Assembly: GCA_947178125.1 (NCBI GenBank)
Contig: CAMWXB010000018.1
Span: 1 to 56,967 of the forward strand
Length of the DNA stretch: 56,967 nucleotides
DNA from: an uncultured Lachnospiraceae bacterium
Lineage (GTDB): Bacteria; Bacillota; Clostridia; Lachnospirales; Lachnospiraceae
Reading direction: 5' to 3'
Positions 1 through 9,455 of this stretch are shown here, one piece after another (position 1 is the first letter of the stretch; each line of letters starts with the position of its first letter). A program made the translations under genes and the position numbers. The notes under the pieces were generated by a model. That model was given only the letters and a program-made list of their open reading frames with translations, was not told where the DNA came from and did no database searches.

Positions 1-101
1 TCAGTTTGTATTCCACTTTCCCCCTTGGACGGGAATCTCGGTTTGCAATTCACGGTGCTGAGCCGAAGATTTTTAGTGAAATCAAATATATAATATAAGG
101 G

Positions 102-2096
102 TCATCCCTCCACATAATACTGCGCCTGCGCATTCCACAACGCGCTGTACTTTCCATCTCCATCGGCCAGCAACGCTTCATGGCCGCCCTGCTGCACAAT
201 ATGCCCTTCATGAAAGACAAGGATTTCGTCACAGAAACGGCAGGAGGAAAGCCGGTGACTGATATAAATGGCAGTCCGGTCTCCCACAATCTCATTGAAT
301 CTTGTATAAATCTCATACTCCGCCACCGGGTCGAGCGCCGCGGTGGGCTCATCCAGAATGATAAAAGGCGCATCGTGATACAGGCTCCGGGCGATGGCAA
401 TCTTCTGCGCCTCTCCGCCGGATATCTGTACACCTTCTTCTTCCAAATCTTTATAAAGAATCGTATCAAGCCCCTTGGGCTGCGCAGCGAGCCACGCCGA
501 AAGCCCGGCTTTCTGAAGGCACTGTACGGCCCTTTCCCGGTCATAGCGCCCCGTACCTTCCTGTCCGTTTCCTGCCAATGCTTTCCGACTCTCCTGTCCG
601 TTTACCGACGATGCTTTCCAACTCTCCCGTCCGCTCCCGGCGGCAACATTCTCCCCAAGGCTCATGGAAAGCAGCTGGAAATCCTGAAAGACCACGGAAA
701 ACACTTTCAGGTACTCCAGGTAATTATATTTGCGGATGTCGATGCCGTTTAACAGAATTTCTCCCTCCGTCGGGTCATAAAGGCGGCACAGAAGCTTGAT
801 AAAAGTAGTCTTGCCGGAACCGTTCTGCCCCACCACCGCCAACCGTTCTCCCACTTTGAATTTCATGGAAATATTTTTCAGAACATAACTTTCCGTATTG
901 GGATACCGAAAGCTCACGTTCCGGAATTCTATCTCGTATTTTCTGTCGGAACGCTTTTCCACCGTCAGGGAACCCTGATACATCTCGTTGGGGATATCCA
1001 GAAAGGCAAAAATCTTTTTCAGGGTATCGCTGTTGACCTTCATTTCCCCCAGCGCTTTTAACATTCCGGAAAGCCCTTTGGAAAAGGCCATGATCGCGCC
1101 GATATACTGCGTCACGGAGCCAACTCCGAAAGCACCTCCCCATGCTTTCAGGCACACGAACAGATAGACCACCCATGTAAAGCTTCTGGAAACAGCAATC
1201 GACAGTGCAAAAAGACCTCCCATTCTCCCTCTGGCATCCCGTTCCATCGTATGAAGAACGCCGGTCCCGGGATCCAATGTCTCCTTCATCCGATTGACGC
1301 CAAATACATCCTGCCTGTACATCCGCATATCCAGCGCTCTTTTTTCGTCCTGAAACATCGCCACGCAGAAAAAATAAATCCGGTTTCCGAACTTCATGGT
1401 CTCATCATGGTCCAGCACACACATCTCCCCTTTGGTGGCCAAATAAGGTGAAAGCACCGTGATCACGAGCATCACAAGGAGCAGCAGCAGGATACAGAGC
1501 GGATTATTCAACAGTGTAAGCCATCCCGCCTCCTGCCGGACCGGCAGCCGGAAAAGAGAAACTGTAAGCGCCGCTGCGCCGAGCATCCGGAACAATTCTT
1601 CCATCAGGCTTTCAAAATGCCGGTATATTCTGTCGATTCCCCAGCCGCTCCAGCGCTCTCTCTGCAGAATCTGGCTCAACAGATTATGCGTGGCCACATC
1701 ATCTGCCGCCGCAAAATCCATGTCCAGCATTTTCTGGGAAAGTATCTCCTCTCCCCGGTAATGAAGCGTGGCTCTGAGCGCTTCCTTCCACCGGAAAGCC
1801 AAGGCTTTTACAAAATAAGCCGCAGCATCAAACGAAAGCAGAAGAATGACCCATTTGGTCAATCTCTCCGGCATCCGCGTCCCGGCAAGCTCGTCTAAGA
1901 GCCGGGCGGAAAAATAAAGCGTCAGATAGGGAATCAGCGCAGCGATCATCGAATGAAGACCGGAGGACACGAATAACATGGGGCATTCCCGGCACCAGAG
2001 ACCGAGCGCTCTCCTGTTCAACGCATATGTTTCCTTCCACGAAATTTTTTCCTTGGAAAATTTCTCATGAGATACTTCATCTCTCTTCTTTTTCAT
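102..2096 (-). CDS. ABC exporter subunit, fused membrane and ATPase domains (heterodimer half A)
   Basis: About 664 residues. The N-terminal half carries membrane helices. The C-terminal ATPase has Walker A GQNGSGKTT (about residue 423), signature SGGEAQ (about 559), Walker B IILDEPTAALD and an H-loop ISHRL. The start at 2096 is chosen because AGGAG lies 9 nt upstream; it overlaps the end of the next ABC gene by 20 bp, so the two are probably co-translated and form one heterodimeric exporter. Substrate unknown; multidrug or peptide export is usual for the family. Oddity: between the Q-loop and signature there is a hydrophilic insert of about 30 residues encoded by 33-bp tandem repeats. Confidence 0.93.
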   Translation of the reverse strand: MKKKRDEVSHEKFSKEKISWKETYALNRRALGLWCRECPMLFVSSGLHSMIAALIPYLTLYFSARLLDELAGTRMPERLTKWVILLLSFDAAAYFVKALAFRWKEALRATLHYRGEEILSQKMLDMDFAAADDVATHNLLSQILQRERWSGWGIDRIYRHFESLMEELFRMLGAAALTVSLFRLPVRQEAGWLTLLNNPLCILLLLLVMLVITVLSPYLATKGEMCVLDHDETMKFGNRIYFFCVAMFQDEKRALDMRMYRQDVFGVNRMKETLDPGTGVLHTMERDARGRMGGLFALSIAVSRSFTWVVYLFVCLKAWGGAFGVGSVTQYIGAIMAFSKGLSGMLKALGEMKVNSDTLKKIFAFLDIPNEMYQGSLTVEKRSDRKYEIEFRNVSFRYPNTESYVLKNISMKFKVGERLAVVGQNGSGKTTFIKLLCRLYDPTEGEILLNGIDIRKYNYLEYLKVFSVVFQDFQLLSMSLGENVAAGSGRESWKASSVNGQESRKALAGNGQEGTGRYDRERAVQCLQKAGLSAWLAAQPKGLDTILYKDLEEEGVQISGGEAQKIAIARSLYHDAPFIILDEPTAALDPVAEYEIYTRFNEIVGDRTAIYISHRLSSCRFCDEILVFHEGHIVQQGGHEALLADGDGKYSALWNAQAQYYVEG
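560..635. repeat. 33-bp in-frame tandem repeat inside the ABC ATPase domain
   Basis: A 33-bp unit beginning CCTGTCCGTTT starts at 560 and 593, and a degenerate third copy (CCCGTCCG) at 626. It encodes an 11-residue Gly/Gln/Glu/Ser-rich unit in the helical part of the nucleotide-binding domain. Being a multiple of three it keeps the frame, so copy number could vary without killing the gene. Confidence 0.75.
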
Positions 2097-3942
2097 CTTC
2101 CTGTGCTCCTTTTTCTTCCGGGTCTGCCACATAGTATTTACTCTGTATTTCAAAAAGCTGCGCATAAGTTTTTCCCTGTGCGAGCAGTTCCTCATGCGTT
2201 CCCTCTTCCGCGATTTTCCCGTCTTCTAACAGGATAATGCGGTCACAGAAACGGGTGGAAGCCAGCCTGTGGGAAATGAACACGGACGACTTGCCCCTTG
2301 CCAGTTCCTGATATTTCTGATAAATGTCGCTCTCCGCAATGGCATCCAGCGCCGCGGTAGGCTCATCCAGTATCATGACCGGACTGTCCTTATACAAAAG
2401 CCGCGCCATCATCAGCCGCTGCAGTTCCCCGCCGGAAAATTCGACCGCATCCTCATACACTTCCTTTACCAGATGGGTATGATACCCCGCAGGCAGCTCT
2501 TCCATCTTCCTCCCAAGGCCGACCTTCCCGATGCAGTCCCGCACTCTGTCCATATCCATTTTCTGGTCAAAAGAAGCGACATTCTCCGCCACCTCCCCCG
2601 CCAGCAGAGAAAAGTCCTGGAACACCGCCGCAAAAAGCTGGTAATAATCTCTGCGGTCATATTCTTTGATGTTTACCCCATTTAACAGCACTTCTCCCTC
2701 GTCAGGGTCATAAAAGCCGCACAGAAGCTTTATGAGCGTCGTCTTACCCGCGCCGTTTGCTCCTACCACCGCCAGCTTTTCCCCAGGATGAAGGATGAGA
2801 TTCAAATGGGAAAAGATTTCCCGCTCCGAGCCCGGATAACGAAAAGTCACATCCCTAAGCTCAATGGTATAGGAAGCTTCCTTATCCGCCTTCAGCGCTT
2901 TTCCACCCTCAAAAAGGAACGGCTCCTCATAATCCGCAAGCTCCCGGATACCGGAAATCTCAATGCTCTGCTTATGCAGGGTTGAAAAACTCTGCATGAT
3001 ACCGCCGATCCATGTGGTAAAACCGCTAACCGCCGTAAAATAGAGCAAGAACTCCGAAGCGCTCAAATTTCCCTGAAGCGTCAGATAAAGCAGCCAGGCA
3101 TAGGCAACCCCGTTTCGCAGAAAAGAAAGGACAATATCCGTCAAGTCCGCCATCAGATAGATTCGCTCCCGCCGCAGGTAAAAATCCTGCAGCATTCCGA
3201 TACATTTGTCCATCAGTTCTCCCAGCCATTCCCCCATACCGAAGATACGGACATCCTTTGCCAGCAGGCGGTCTCTCGCTTTTCCCCGGAAGTAGAAAAA
3301 ACGGTTCTTGATATCGGCCTCCTCCTGCCTGTGCCGGTAGCCCCAGCCGTTCAAATAACTGTTGACCAGATAACCGGCTGCTGCCAATACCACAGTCACG
3401 GCCACGATTACCAAATCCACATGCGTCAGAAGGTACAAATAAATTGCAAATCCCAGAAGATTCTGTATGATTTTGGCAAAGGTATTCCAGATATCCTCCG
3501 TCGGTGATATATTGCCATGAGAAGCATCCATTGACTTCGCATAAGAACGGATAAAATCCTGACTCTCCCGCACCGGATAGGAGCAGCTTCCCGCTTTTTT
3601 CCACATTTTGCAGGTAATCAGAAAGCGCACCGGCGTTCTGGCAAACATCTGATTTTTTTCCAGATAACCAGAAAGGGCATAAACAGCCATGATTCCCAGC
3701 GCAAAGAAACTGATGATGCCAAGAAGTTCTCCCAGCGCATCATGCCGTTCCAGACTCCCCAGGATTGTCGGCGTCACATACAGTTCCAGCAGCGAACCCG
3801 CCACAACGAACAGAGCCTGCAGGAGCGTCAGCACGAGCACCCTCGGCCTTATCTCCAGCGCTTCCCTCACCATGAACAGCGAATTGCTCAACATCCCGTA
3901 TTTTGCGGTTGTTTTTGTTTTTTTGAGTTTTTTGGATTTCAT
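2077..3942 (-). CDS. ABC exporter subunit, fused membrane and ATPase domains (heterodimer half B)
   Basis: 621 residues with an N-terminal six-helix-type membrane domain and a C-terminal ATPase: Walker A GANGAGKTT, signature FSGGELQRLMMARLLY, Walker B MILDEPTAALD, H-loop ISHRLAS. Sequence differs clearly from its neighbour, as in heterodimeric exporters rather than a tandem duplication. First gene of the pair; upstream lie about 300 bp without a gene that hold palindromic element A and another long hairpin. The acidic, Lys-rich C-terminal tail is not part of the fold. Substrate cannot be told from sequence. Confidence 0.93.
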   Translation of the reverse strand: MKSKKLKKTKTTAKYGMLSNSLFMVREALEIRPRVLVLTLLQALFVVAGSLLELYVTPTILGSLERHDALGELLGIISFFALGIMAVYALSGYLEKNQMFARTPVRFLITCKMWKKAGSCSYPVRESQDFIRSYAKSMDASHGNISPTEDIWNTFAKIIQNLLGFAIYLYLLTHVDLVIVAVTVVLAAAGYLVNSYLNGWGYRHRQEEADIKNRFFYFRGKARDRLLAKDVRIFGMGEWLGELMDKCIGMLQDFYLRRERIYLMADLTDIVLSFLRNGVAYAWLLYLTLQGNLSASEFLLYFTAVSGFTTWIGGIMQSFSTLHKQSIEISGIRELADYEEPFLFEGGKALKADKEASYTIELRDVTFRYPGSEREIFSHLNLILHPGEKLAVVGANGAGKTTLIKLLCGFYDPDEGEVLLNGVNIKEYDRRDYYQLFAAVFQDFSLLAGEVAENVASFDQKMDMDRVRDCIGKVGLGRKMEELPAGYHTHLVKEVYEDAVEFSGGELQRLMMARLLYKDSPVMILDEPTAALDAIAESDIYQKYQELARGKSSVFISHRLASTRFCDRIILLEDGKIAEEGTHEELLAQGKTYAQLFEIQSKYYVADPEEKGAQEDEKEER

Positions 3943-4002
3943 CTTTATGCCCCCATGCCGCGGCTATACCGCATCTCATATCCCAAGACAAAGCTTGTCA
4001 GG

Positions 4003-4115
4003 AAGAACGCCGTATTTCAGGCGTTCTTTCGTGTGAGAAAGATTTGCCTCTGGCAAATCGTAGAACTTCTTCACGAAGTAGCCATTGCTACGAGTGTTAG
4101 AAGTTCTTCTCACAC
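4003..4115. repeat. Class 1 palindromic element A
   Basis: A hairpin AAGAACGCC/GGCGTTCTT (4003-4028) is followed by a nested structure at 4031-4115. Outer stem GTGTGAGAA/TTCTCACAC encloses hairpin 1 GATTTGCC/GGCAAATC and hairpin 2 AGAACTTCT/AGAAGTTCT with inner GTAGC catt GCTAC. It lies between the soluble kinase gene and the ABC pair. Same architecture and linkers as elements at 15.2, 16.8 and 47.7 kb. Confidence 0.8.
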
Positions 4116-4130
4116 TATGTTAGCACAAGA

Positions 4131-4176
4131 ATCCCCCAGCGATACATTCCGGGGACGAAATGCCTCGCTGGGGGGA
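4131..4176. repeat. Long isolated hairpin
   Basis: ATCCCCCAGCGA pairs with TCGCTGGGGGGAT across a loop of about 20 nt, with one extra G in the right arm. There is no T-run, so it is not an obvious intrinsic terminator. It sits downstream of the soluble kinase gene and upstream of the ABC pair. Role unknown. Confidence 0.6.
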
Positions 4177-4257
4177 TGAAATTTGCTATACTTCCAAACA
4201 TGCTCTCAGGCGGCATCATAAACAATTCATGCAGAATGGCCGCCAGGACATACACTT

Positions 4258-4995
4258 TCATTGCGGCAGCAAAATCTCCGTCGTAAACGCCCCGTCCTCA
4301 CTGTTCCTGCTGATGTAACCCTGATATCTGTCTATAATGGTGTCGATGCGCACCAGCCCGTAACCGTGTCCCGCGCCTTTCGTGGAGGTAAAACGCCCGT
4401 TTACCTTCTTCTGCTTTTTCAAAGCGGTGCTGTTGGTGAAAGAAAGATATAGCTGCGTATTTTTCATCTCCATATACACCCGTATCAACCGTTCTTCTTC
4501 CGGGAGCGCCATACACCCCTCAATCGCATTGTCAAAAAGATTGCCGATGATAATGCACAGGTCTATCTCCGCAGTTGAAAGCACTACCGGAACATGCGCA
4601 TCCGCCGTCACCCGAATGCCCTTTGATCTGGCAAGGGAAATCTTGCTATTCAAAATAACATCTGTCATTTTATTCCCTGTTTTTAACGCCAGGTCTACCG
4701 TGTTCAAATCCTCATCCAACGCATCCAGATAGCGGGAAGCCGCCTCCATATCGCCCATCGCCAGATAACTTTTTAATACCTGAATATGATTCCGGTAGTC
4801 ATGGCGCCATCCCCGCATTTGGCGGTACATATTCTCTACCTCCGCATAATGCGTGGCAAGAAGCTCGCTCTGACATGCCGCAATCTGTCTGTTGATTCTT
4901 TTTTCACGGAAAGATAGTTTCAATGGCATTTCTCTGTTCCTCATAGCATTCCCATATGGCAAAGTAATCTTTGCTCCTCGGTTCATGATCATCAT
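4258..4995 (-). CDS. GHKL-type sensor histidine kinase lacking a membrane domain (AgrC-like)
   Basis: About 245 residues. The dimerisation/phosphoacceptor region has RGWRHDYRNHIQ, the N box is GNLFDNAIEG and the G box is GHGYGLVRIDTIIDRYQG: the full catalytic core of the AgrC/CitA-like GHKL kinases. Relatives normally have five to seven N-terminal helices; here none is present, and the preceding gene ends only about 60 bp upstream, so the sensor part is absent rather than misframed. Start uncertain: ATG at 4995 has GGGGA 8 nt upstream, TTG at 5010 is an alternative. Likely partner is the LytTR regulator at 8629-9324 in the same direction. Either a cytoplasmic kinase or a 5'-truncated remnant. 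Confidence 0.8.
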   Translation of the reverse strand: MMIMNRGAKITLPYGNAMRNREMPLKLSFREKRINRQIAACQSELLATHYAEVENMYRQMRGWRHDYRNHIQVLKSYLAMGDMEAASRYLDALDEDLNTVDLALKTGNKMTDVILNSKISLARSKGIRVTADAHVPVVLSTAEIDLCIIIGNLFDNAIEGCMALPEEERLIRVYMEMKNTQLYLSFTNSTALKKQKKVNGRFTSTKGAGHGYGLVRIDTIIDRYQGYISRNSEDGAFTTEILLPQ

Positions 4996-5067
4996 AGAAG
5001 AAGTCCCCAATGTTCGGCATGCTTCACATATTCATCCGGGGATACCCCGCTTTCCTTTCAAAATATC

Positions 5068-7446
5068 CTACTCCACCAATAACTCCACCAATATTTCCAG
5101 AATTTCCGCTTCCGAATACCACAAAGAAGGTTCCACGCATTTTGTCCTGTCAATCAGTGCATCAATGCAAGCCTCGAAAGCTGCCTCTGTTACCGGTTTC
5201 TCCTCCCAGAAATAATCATAGTATATATTCCCCTGCTCATCCGCATAATCAGAATACCATCCCGTTCCGATTTCCAAAAACTCTCCCTTTTCCAGCAGAT
5301 AAATATTACACGGATAAAATCCCATTGCGCCATAGTCATTATACAGCAGCCCGCCGCGTTCGATATACCTCATTCCGCCTCTTTCACGATTCACGCATCT
5401 GACTTTTCCATCATAAAAGGAAACGATGAGCTCTCCGCTTACCGCAGCCCTTGTATCAATGCAAAGCTCCGGAACGTCATCGGCATCCACATAAAGGAGT
5501 GAATAGAGAAACCCAACATCGGGTTCCCATTCCGTAACATGGATTTTCAGGATAAAATCAATATATGCATCCTGCCACGTCGCAAAATCCTTTAATCGTC
5601 TGCCCGTCCATTCCAGTTCATTTTCTGACCGCATTGCGGCATATTCTTCCCGTTTTGTCAGATACTGCTCCCTGTCGATATCCCCGGAATCGTAAAAAAA
5701 ATCTCCCTCGTCCAACTTTCCGTTCTTATTCTCGTCAGACCAGCATATGGAATCCTCCTTTTCCATGCTTCCGTCAGCACTCATCGTACTAAATTCAATC
5801 CATTCAGAGCCGTATCCGTCCGCATAATGCAGAATTCCGCATCGCCCATCCGCAAGGACCGGTTCATAGTTCCACCAGCCCTCCCAAATGACCCGAATCG
5901 CTCCTTCCTGTACTTTTACCACATAATAGATTCTGCTATCCCTGATCTGCAGTTCCCCGCTGCCGTCTCCGTCAATATCCAGAAAACAGTATTCGATATC
6001 GTTATCCCAGAACAGTTCATCAATATAGAAATACTGTTCCTCCAGCTCCACCACAATCTCACCGTTCAAAAAGTCCTCATAAATACGGGAAGAAGAATCC
6101 GAATACCGGATGATCGTCTTGCGGCCTATCAGGTCGAGTATGACAAATTTCCCGTTTATATCTCCTGCGTCTTCCGGCTCTATGACTTCTTCATCGGATA
6201 ATTGATAAATCTTGTAGTCATCTTTCCGTATACCACTGTTCTCCCTCATATCCCATATTTCCGGTGTCTGTTCACTGCAATAAATCAGATGGTCCGCATC
6301 CAGAAAACCCGTGTAAAGGTATCCGTCAAAGAAAACTTTCTCCGGTATCGCAAAGACCTCTTTTTCTCCGGTATATGCGTCTACCCGCTCCAGCCACGCA
6401 CAATCGCCTTCCTGATAAAAGACCATCAGATAAACGGTATCTTCTGCCTCTACCCACATGAAACCATCTATATCTTCCTTTACTTCTTTCTGATACAGCG
6501 TTTCCCCTTCCGCCGAGCGCAGTGTGATTTTCATAGGATCCCCGTACTCCGTTCCCGTCAAAAAAACATAGCCCTGTCCGCCAGGTACATATTCCGCTTC
6601 TACGGGACCGTTAAATGTAAACCCTGTCTCACCACAGTCGCAGTCACCTTCCACATGAATGATCTCATGGGGTGTAAAAACCGCCGGTTCCAGCAGTTTC
6701 CGCCCGTTATTTTCCAGATCATATTCATACAGCCCCTCATCCGTGCAGGCAAGCAGTTTTGAAGCGTCAGCGGTCACATCACACTTATTTTCATCCGCCA
6801 GCCATGGTGAAAACAGATAGTTTTCTCCCATAAGTTCCCTAAGATCACAAAGCAGAACGGTCTCCTGAAACTCATCATCCAGAAAGTACAGCATCCCATC
6901 TGCCTCAAATACAAAGCCCTCTTCTACAAGCTTCGGGGAGGGCATCCGCCTTTCCAGAAGTTCCAGCACATCCGGCGCTTCCTCATAAACTCTGGAATCC
7001 TGCCTGAAAACCTCCTGCGGCACAAAATCCGGGGCTTTCGCCAGATAAAAAATCCGCTGCTGCCGCCTTTCTGCAGAAAAATAACCATCGCTGACAAAAA
7101 GAAGGGTATCATCATCGACCCTGATAACGTGCTGATTCCAGTCATACCGCAGTTCCCCTTCTTCACCGTTTAATTCCACAACCGGTTTTTCAAGGAATAT
7201 CTTTTCAGGAATCACGGACTCTTTCGGTTCTTCCAATTCCGCCTGTTCTTCTGTTTTCTCCTGTTGTCCCGATTCCTTCCCTGACAGCAGTTCTTCCGGC
7301 CATATTCCCTCCGCAGAAACGATGCCCTCTGCCAAAGCGGCGCTGTCAACTGTGGCCTTTTCCCTGCTGCCGGCAGCAAACTTCGCACACAGCCCCAAAA
7401 CGAGCATTCCGGCAATGGCTGAAATCATAATCTCTTTTTTCTTCAT
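5068..7446 (-). CDS. Exported or membrane-anchored beta-propeller-like protein with EF-hand-like loops
   Basis: 792 residues. An N-terminal hydrophobic segment (residues about 7-24, no lipobox) is followed by an acidic Glu-rich linker, then a long region of short beta-strand repeats suggesting a propeller. Two calcium-loop-like motifs are visible: DIDGDGSGEL (FG-GAP-like) and DENKNGKLDEGD (EF-hand-like). The C-terminal 150 residues resemble nothing I can name. It lies between the cysteine-rich protein gene (gap 29 bp) and the soluble kinase gene (gap about 60-70 bp), so the three are probably co-transcribed. Function not recognised; an extracellular ligand-binding or sensory role is a guess. 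Confidence 0.75.
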   Translation of the reverse strand: MKKKEIMISAIAGMLVLGLCAKFAAGSREKATVDSAALAEGIVSAEGIWPEELLSGKESGQQEKTEEQAELEEPKESVIPEKIFLEKPVVELNGEEGELRYDWNQHVIRVDDDTLLFVSDGYFSAERRQQRIFYLAKAPDFVPQEVFRQDSRVYEEAPDVLELLERRMPSPKLVEEGFVFEADGMLYFLDDEFQETVLLCDLRELMGENYLFSPWLADENKCDVTADASKLLACTDEGLYEYDLENNGRKLLEPAVFTPHEIIHVEGDCDCGETGFTFNGPVEAEYVPGGQGYVFLTGTEYGDPMKITLRSAEGETLYQKEVKEDIDGFMWVEAEDTVYLMVFYQEGDCAWLERVDAYTGEKEVFAIPEKVFFDGYLYTGFLDADHLIYCSEQTPEIWDMRENSGIRKDDYKIYQLSDEEVIEPEDAGDINGKFVILDLIGRKTIIRYSDSSSRIYEDFLNGEIVVELEEQYFYIDELFWDNDIEYCFLDIDGDGSGELQIRDSRIYYVVKVQEGAIRVIWEGWWNYEPVLADGRCGILHYADGYGSEWIEFSTMSADGSMEKEDSICWSDENKNGKLDEGDFFYDSGDIDREQYLTKREEYAAMRSENELEWTGRRLKDFATWQDAYIDFILKIHVTEWEPDVGFLYSLLYVDADDVPELCIDTRAAVSGELIVSFYDGKVRCVNRERGGMRYIERGGLLYNDYGAMGFYPCNIYLLEKGEFLEIGTGWYSDYADEQGNIYYDYFWEEKPVTEAAFEACIDALIDRTKCVEPSLWYSEAEILEILVELLVE

Positions 7447-7475
7447 CCATTCTTCATCTCCCCTGCTTCACAGTT

Positions 7476-8582
7476 TCATCTTGCGCGCCCCAACTCCAAT
7501 AACTTCAAATAATGAGGAATGTCTTCTTTGATGGGATGCAGCTTAAATGGTGCGCTGCAGCAACCGCAATGCCATTTTTCTTCCTTTTCAAATTCATATT
7601 TTACCCCGCATCTGCAGGTCCCGTTCATACGGTTCTGACATCCGATATCGCTATGGCGGAATACCTCTACGATGCTTTCAGGACATTCCCTTAAATACGC
7701 CAGACATTTTTCCGCATTCCGGATTCTCAATTCCAGATACAGATTTCCGGTATCGGAATTCAGTGCATAATCGTATACGGACGATTTTCCGCAATAATAT
7801 CGGACAGACGGGCCTTCGTTAAAATCGCCTTTCTTCCTCGTATATCCGCTCTCTGTCAGTATTTTATCCAAAATGAATATCACTTCTCTGTCCGCCTCAT
7901 CATGAATCTTGTCCGCGACATAATCACAGCCTTCCGCCAGCGTACATGTATGCAGATTTTCCGTTAATACTTTATAATTCCATCCGATAAATGCGTTGCC
8001 GAATGCTGTTGAATTCGAATAATAATTTTTCACGTCTTTCAGCTGTGTACTTTTTACCTTTTTTGCAACAACGGACAGAACTTCCAGAATATTTCGATTG
8101 TCCGGATAATCGATTTCCAGAAAATCTCCCGAAGACAAACTGTACTTTTTAATCCCGTCAAACACAAAGCCCTGGCCGCACAATGCTTCTAATAACAGAT
8201 TGGTCTTTCCGGCCTTATTCATTTTTCTGACTTCCGCCGTATCTGCAATAAAGACATCTCCCTTAAAATCGCCGCAGGCAAACAGGCAGAGCATAAAATA
8301 AAACGGATTCCACGGCACTCTCCTTGCCTCTCTCGCCTGCTTTGAAAAATAATCATATTCATCGGTTTTATATAAAGGTAATCCGAACTTTTGCGGAGAG
8401 TCCGCCATATCGGAATACATTCGATAAAACATCTCTCCGACTTCCCTGAATGCACTTTCAAACTCTTCATGGGAAAGCCGCTTCAAAAAATCAGGATGTA
8501 TTTCCAGCTTATCCGGAATATCTACCAGTTCATTACGGCGTATCAAAGCCCATTTACTGACCAGATAGTCACCTTTCATCAT
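7476..8582 (-). CDS. Uncharacterised protein with C-terminal cysteine cluster
   Basis: 368 residues, no signal peptide or membrane segment. The C-terminus carries a compact Cys-rich patch (C-x7-C-x-C, then CGCC) typical of a zinc-ribbon-like fold. The remainder is mixed alpha/beta and has no motif I know. It follows the LytTR regulator by 46 bp and precedes the propeller-like gene by 29 bp, implying one transcript. Two adjacent ATGs offer starts at 8582 or 8579. Function unknown. Confidence 0.7.
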   Translation of the reverse strand: MMKGDYLVSKWALIRRNELVDIPDKLEIHPDFLKRLSHEEFESAFREVGEMFYRMYSDMADSPQKFGLPLYKTDEYDYFSKQAREARRVPWNPFYFMLCLFACGDFKGDVFIADTAEVRKMNKAGKTNLLLEALCGQGFVFDGIKKYSLSSGDFLEIDYPDNRNILEVLSVVAKKVKSTQLKDVKNYYSNSTAFGNAFIGWNYKVLTENLHTCTLAEGCDYVADKIHDEADREVIFILDKILTESGYTRKKGDFNEGPSVRYYCGKSSVYDYALNSDTGNLYLELRIRNAEKCLAYLRECPESIVEVFRHSDIGCQNRMNGTCRCGVKYEFEKEEKWHCGCCSAPFKLHPIKEDIPHYLKLLELGRAR

Positions 8583-8628
8583 ACCGCACCGCCTCTCTGT
8601 AATACTGCCTCCGGCTCATGAAATAATT

Positions 8629-9324
8629 TTAAAAATACTGTATCATCGCCCGGTTCATCTTCTCATAAAAATTCCGCGAAAGGGGAATCTCCTTTCCATC
8701 CTTTAAGACCACCTGTGTCCTTGTTATTTTTTTCACAAAATGCAGATTCACAATATACGACCGCCCTGTCCGGCAGAAGCTCTCGTCCAGCTCTTCCTCC
8801 AGTTCATTCAGCGTCTTCTTCACCGTATAAGCTTCCGCTCCGTGGACCGTCACATAGTTTCTCTGCACTTCCAGATAACGTATCTCATGAAAAGGAACCC
8901 GCACCACCGTTCCCGGCAAAGCCAGACAAAGTTCCTTCTCCTTCGATTTCAGCCGCTCCACCGCACGGTCGAGCACCGCGAAGAGTTTTTCTGCCGTCAC
9001 CGGCTTTAACAGGTAATGGAGCGCCTCCACATCATAACCTTCCGCAATATACTCCATATAGCCCGTGATAAAAATGATCTGCACCGCACGGTTTTCCTGA
9101 CGGATTTTCCGCGCAAGCTCCAGACCGTTCATCTCTCCCATCTCGATATCCAGAAACAAAAGGTCGAAAGCCTTATCCTCTTCATACTGAAAAAGAAAGG
9201 CTTCCGCCGAAGAATAACGCTCTATTTTCAGGACAGTCCGGGTGCTCTCTGCCCATTTCCCCAAAAGGGACTGCAGATAAACGACATCTGCCTGTTCATC
9301 GTCACATATTGCCAGCCGGTACAT
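8629..9324 (-). CDS. LytTR-family response regulator
   Basis: 231 residues. The N-terminal receiver domain has the acidic pair DDE, phosphoacceptor Asp in LLFLDIEMGEMNG (about residue 57) and Lys in LLKPV (about 108). The C-terminal LytTR DNA-binding domain covers about residues 135-231 (FHEIRYLEVQRNYVTVHG; FCRTGRSYIVNL). Such AgrA-like regulators work with GHKL kinases; the one at 4258-4995 in the same direction is the obvious candidate although two unknown genes intervene. Confidence 0.92.
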   Translation of the reverse strand: MYRLAICDDEQADVVYLQSLLGKWAESTRTVLKIERYSSAEAFLFQYEEDKAFDLLFLDIEMGEMNGLELARKIRQENRAVQIIFITGYMEYIAEGYDVEALHYLLKPVTAEKLFAVLDRAVERLKSKEKELCLALPGTVVRVPFHEIRYLEVQRNYVTVHGAEAYTVKKTLNELEEELDESFCRTGRSYIVNLHFVKKITRTQVVLKDGKEIPLSRNFYEKMNRAMIQYF

Positions 9325-9455
9325 GAAAAGGCCTCCTTCTAACCTCCTTCATTCTATCATGGTCATTCGTTTCGTACAAGAATTCTTCGCGGCGATTCGT
9401 CTTTGCGCCATTCATTATTTGTCATTTGCCTGCGGCAATCTGACCACAGCGGCCT

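Noticed and set aside
1..101. Possible gene end at the left window edge
   Set aside because: Only about 50 bases precede the ABC gene's trailing region and no recognisable coding sequence can be read.
4003..4115. Reading class 1 elements simply as intrinsic terminators
   Set aside because: The bodies lack T-runs and have multi-stem folds with conserved linkers; where present, a separate terminator hairpin lies next to them.
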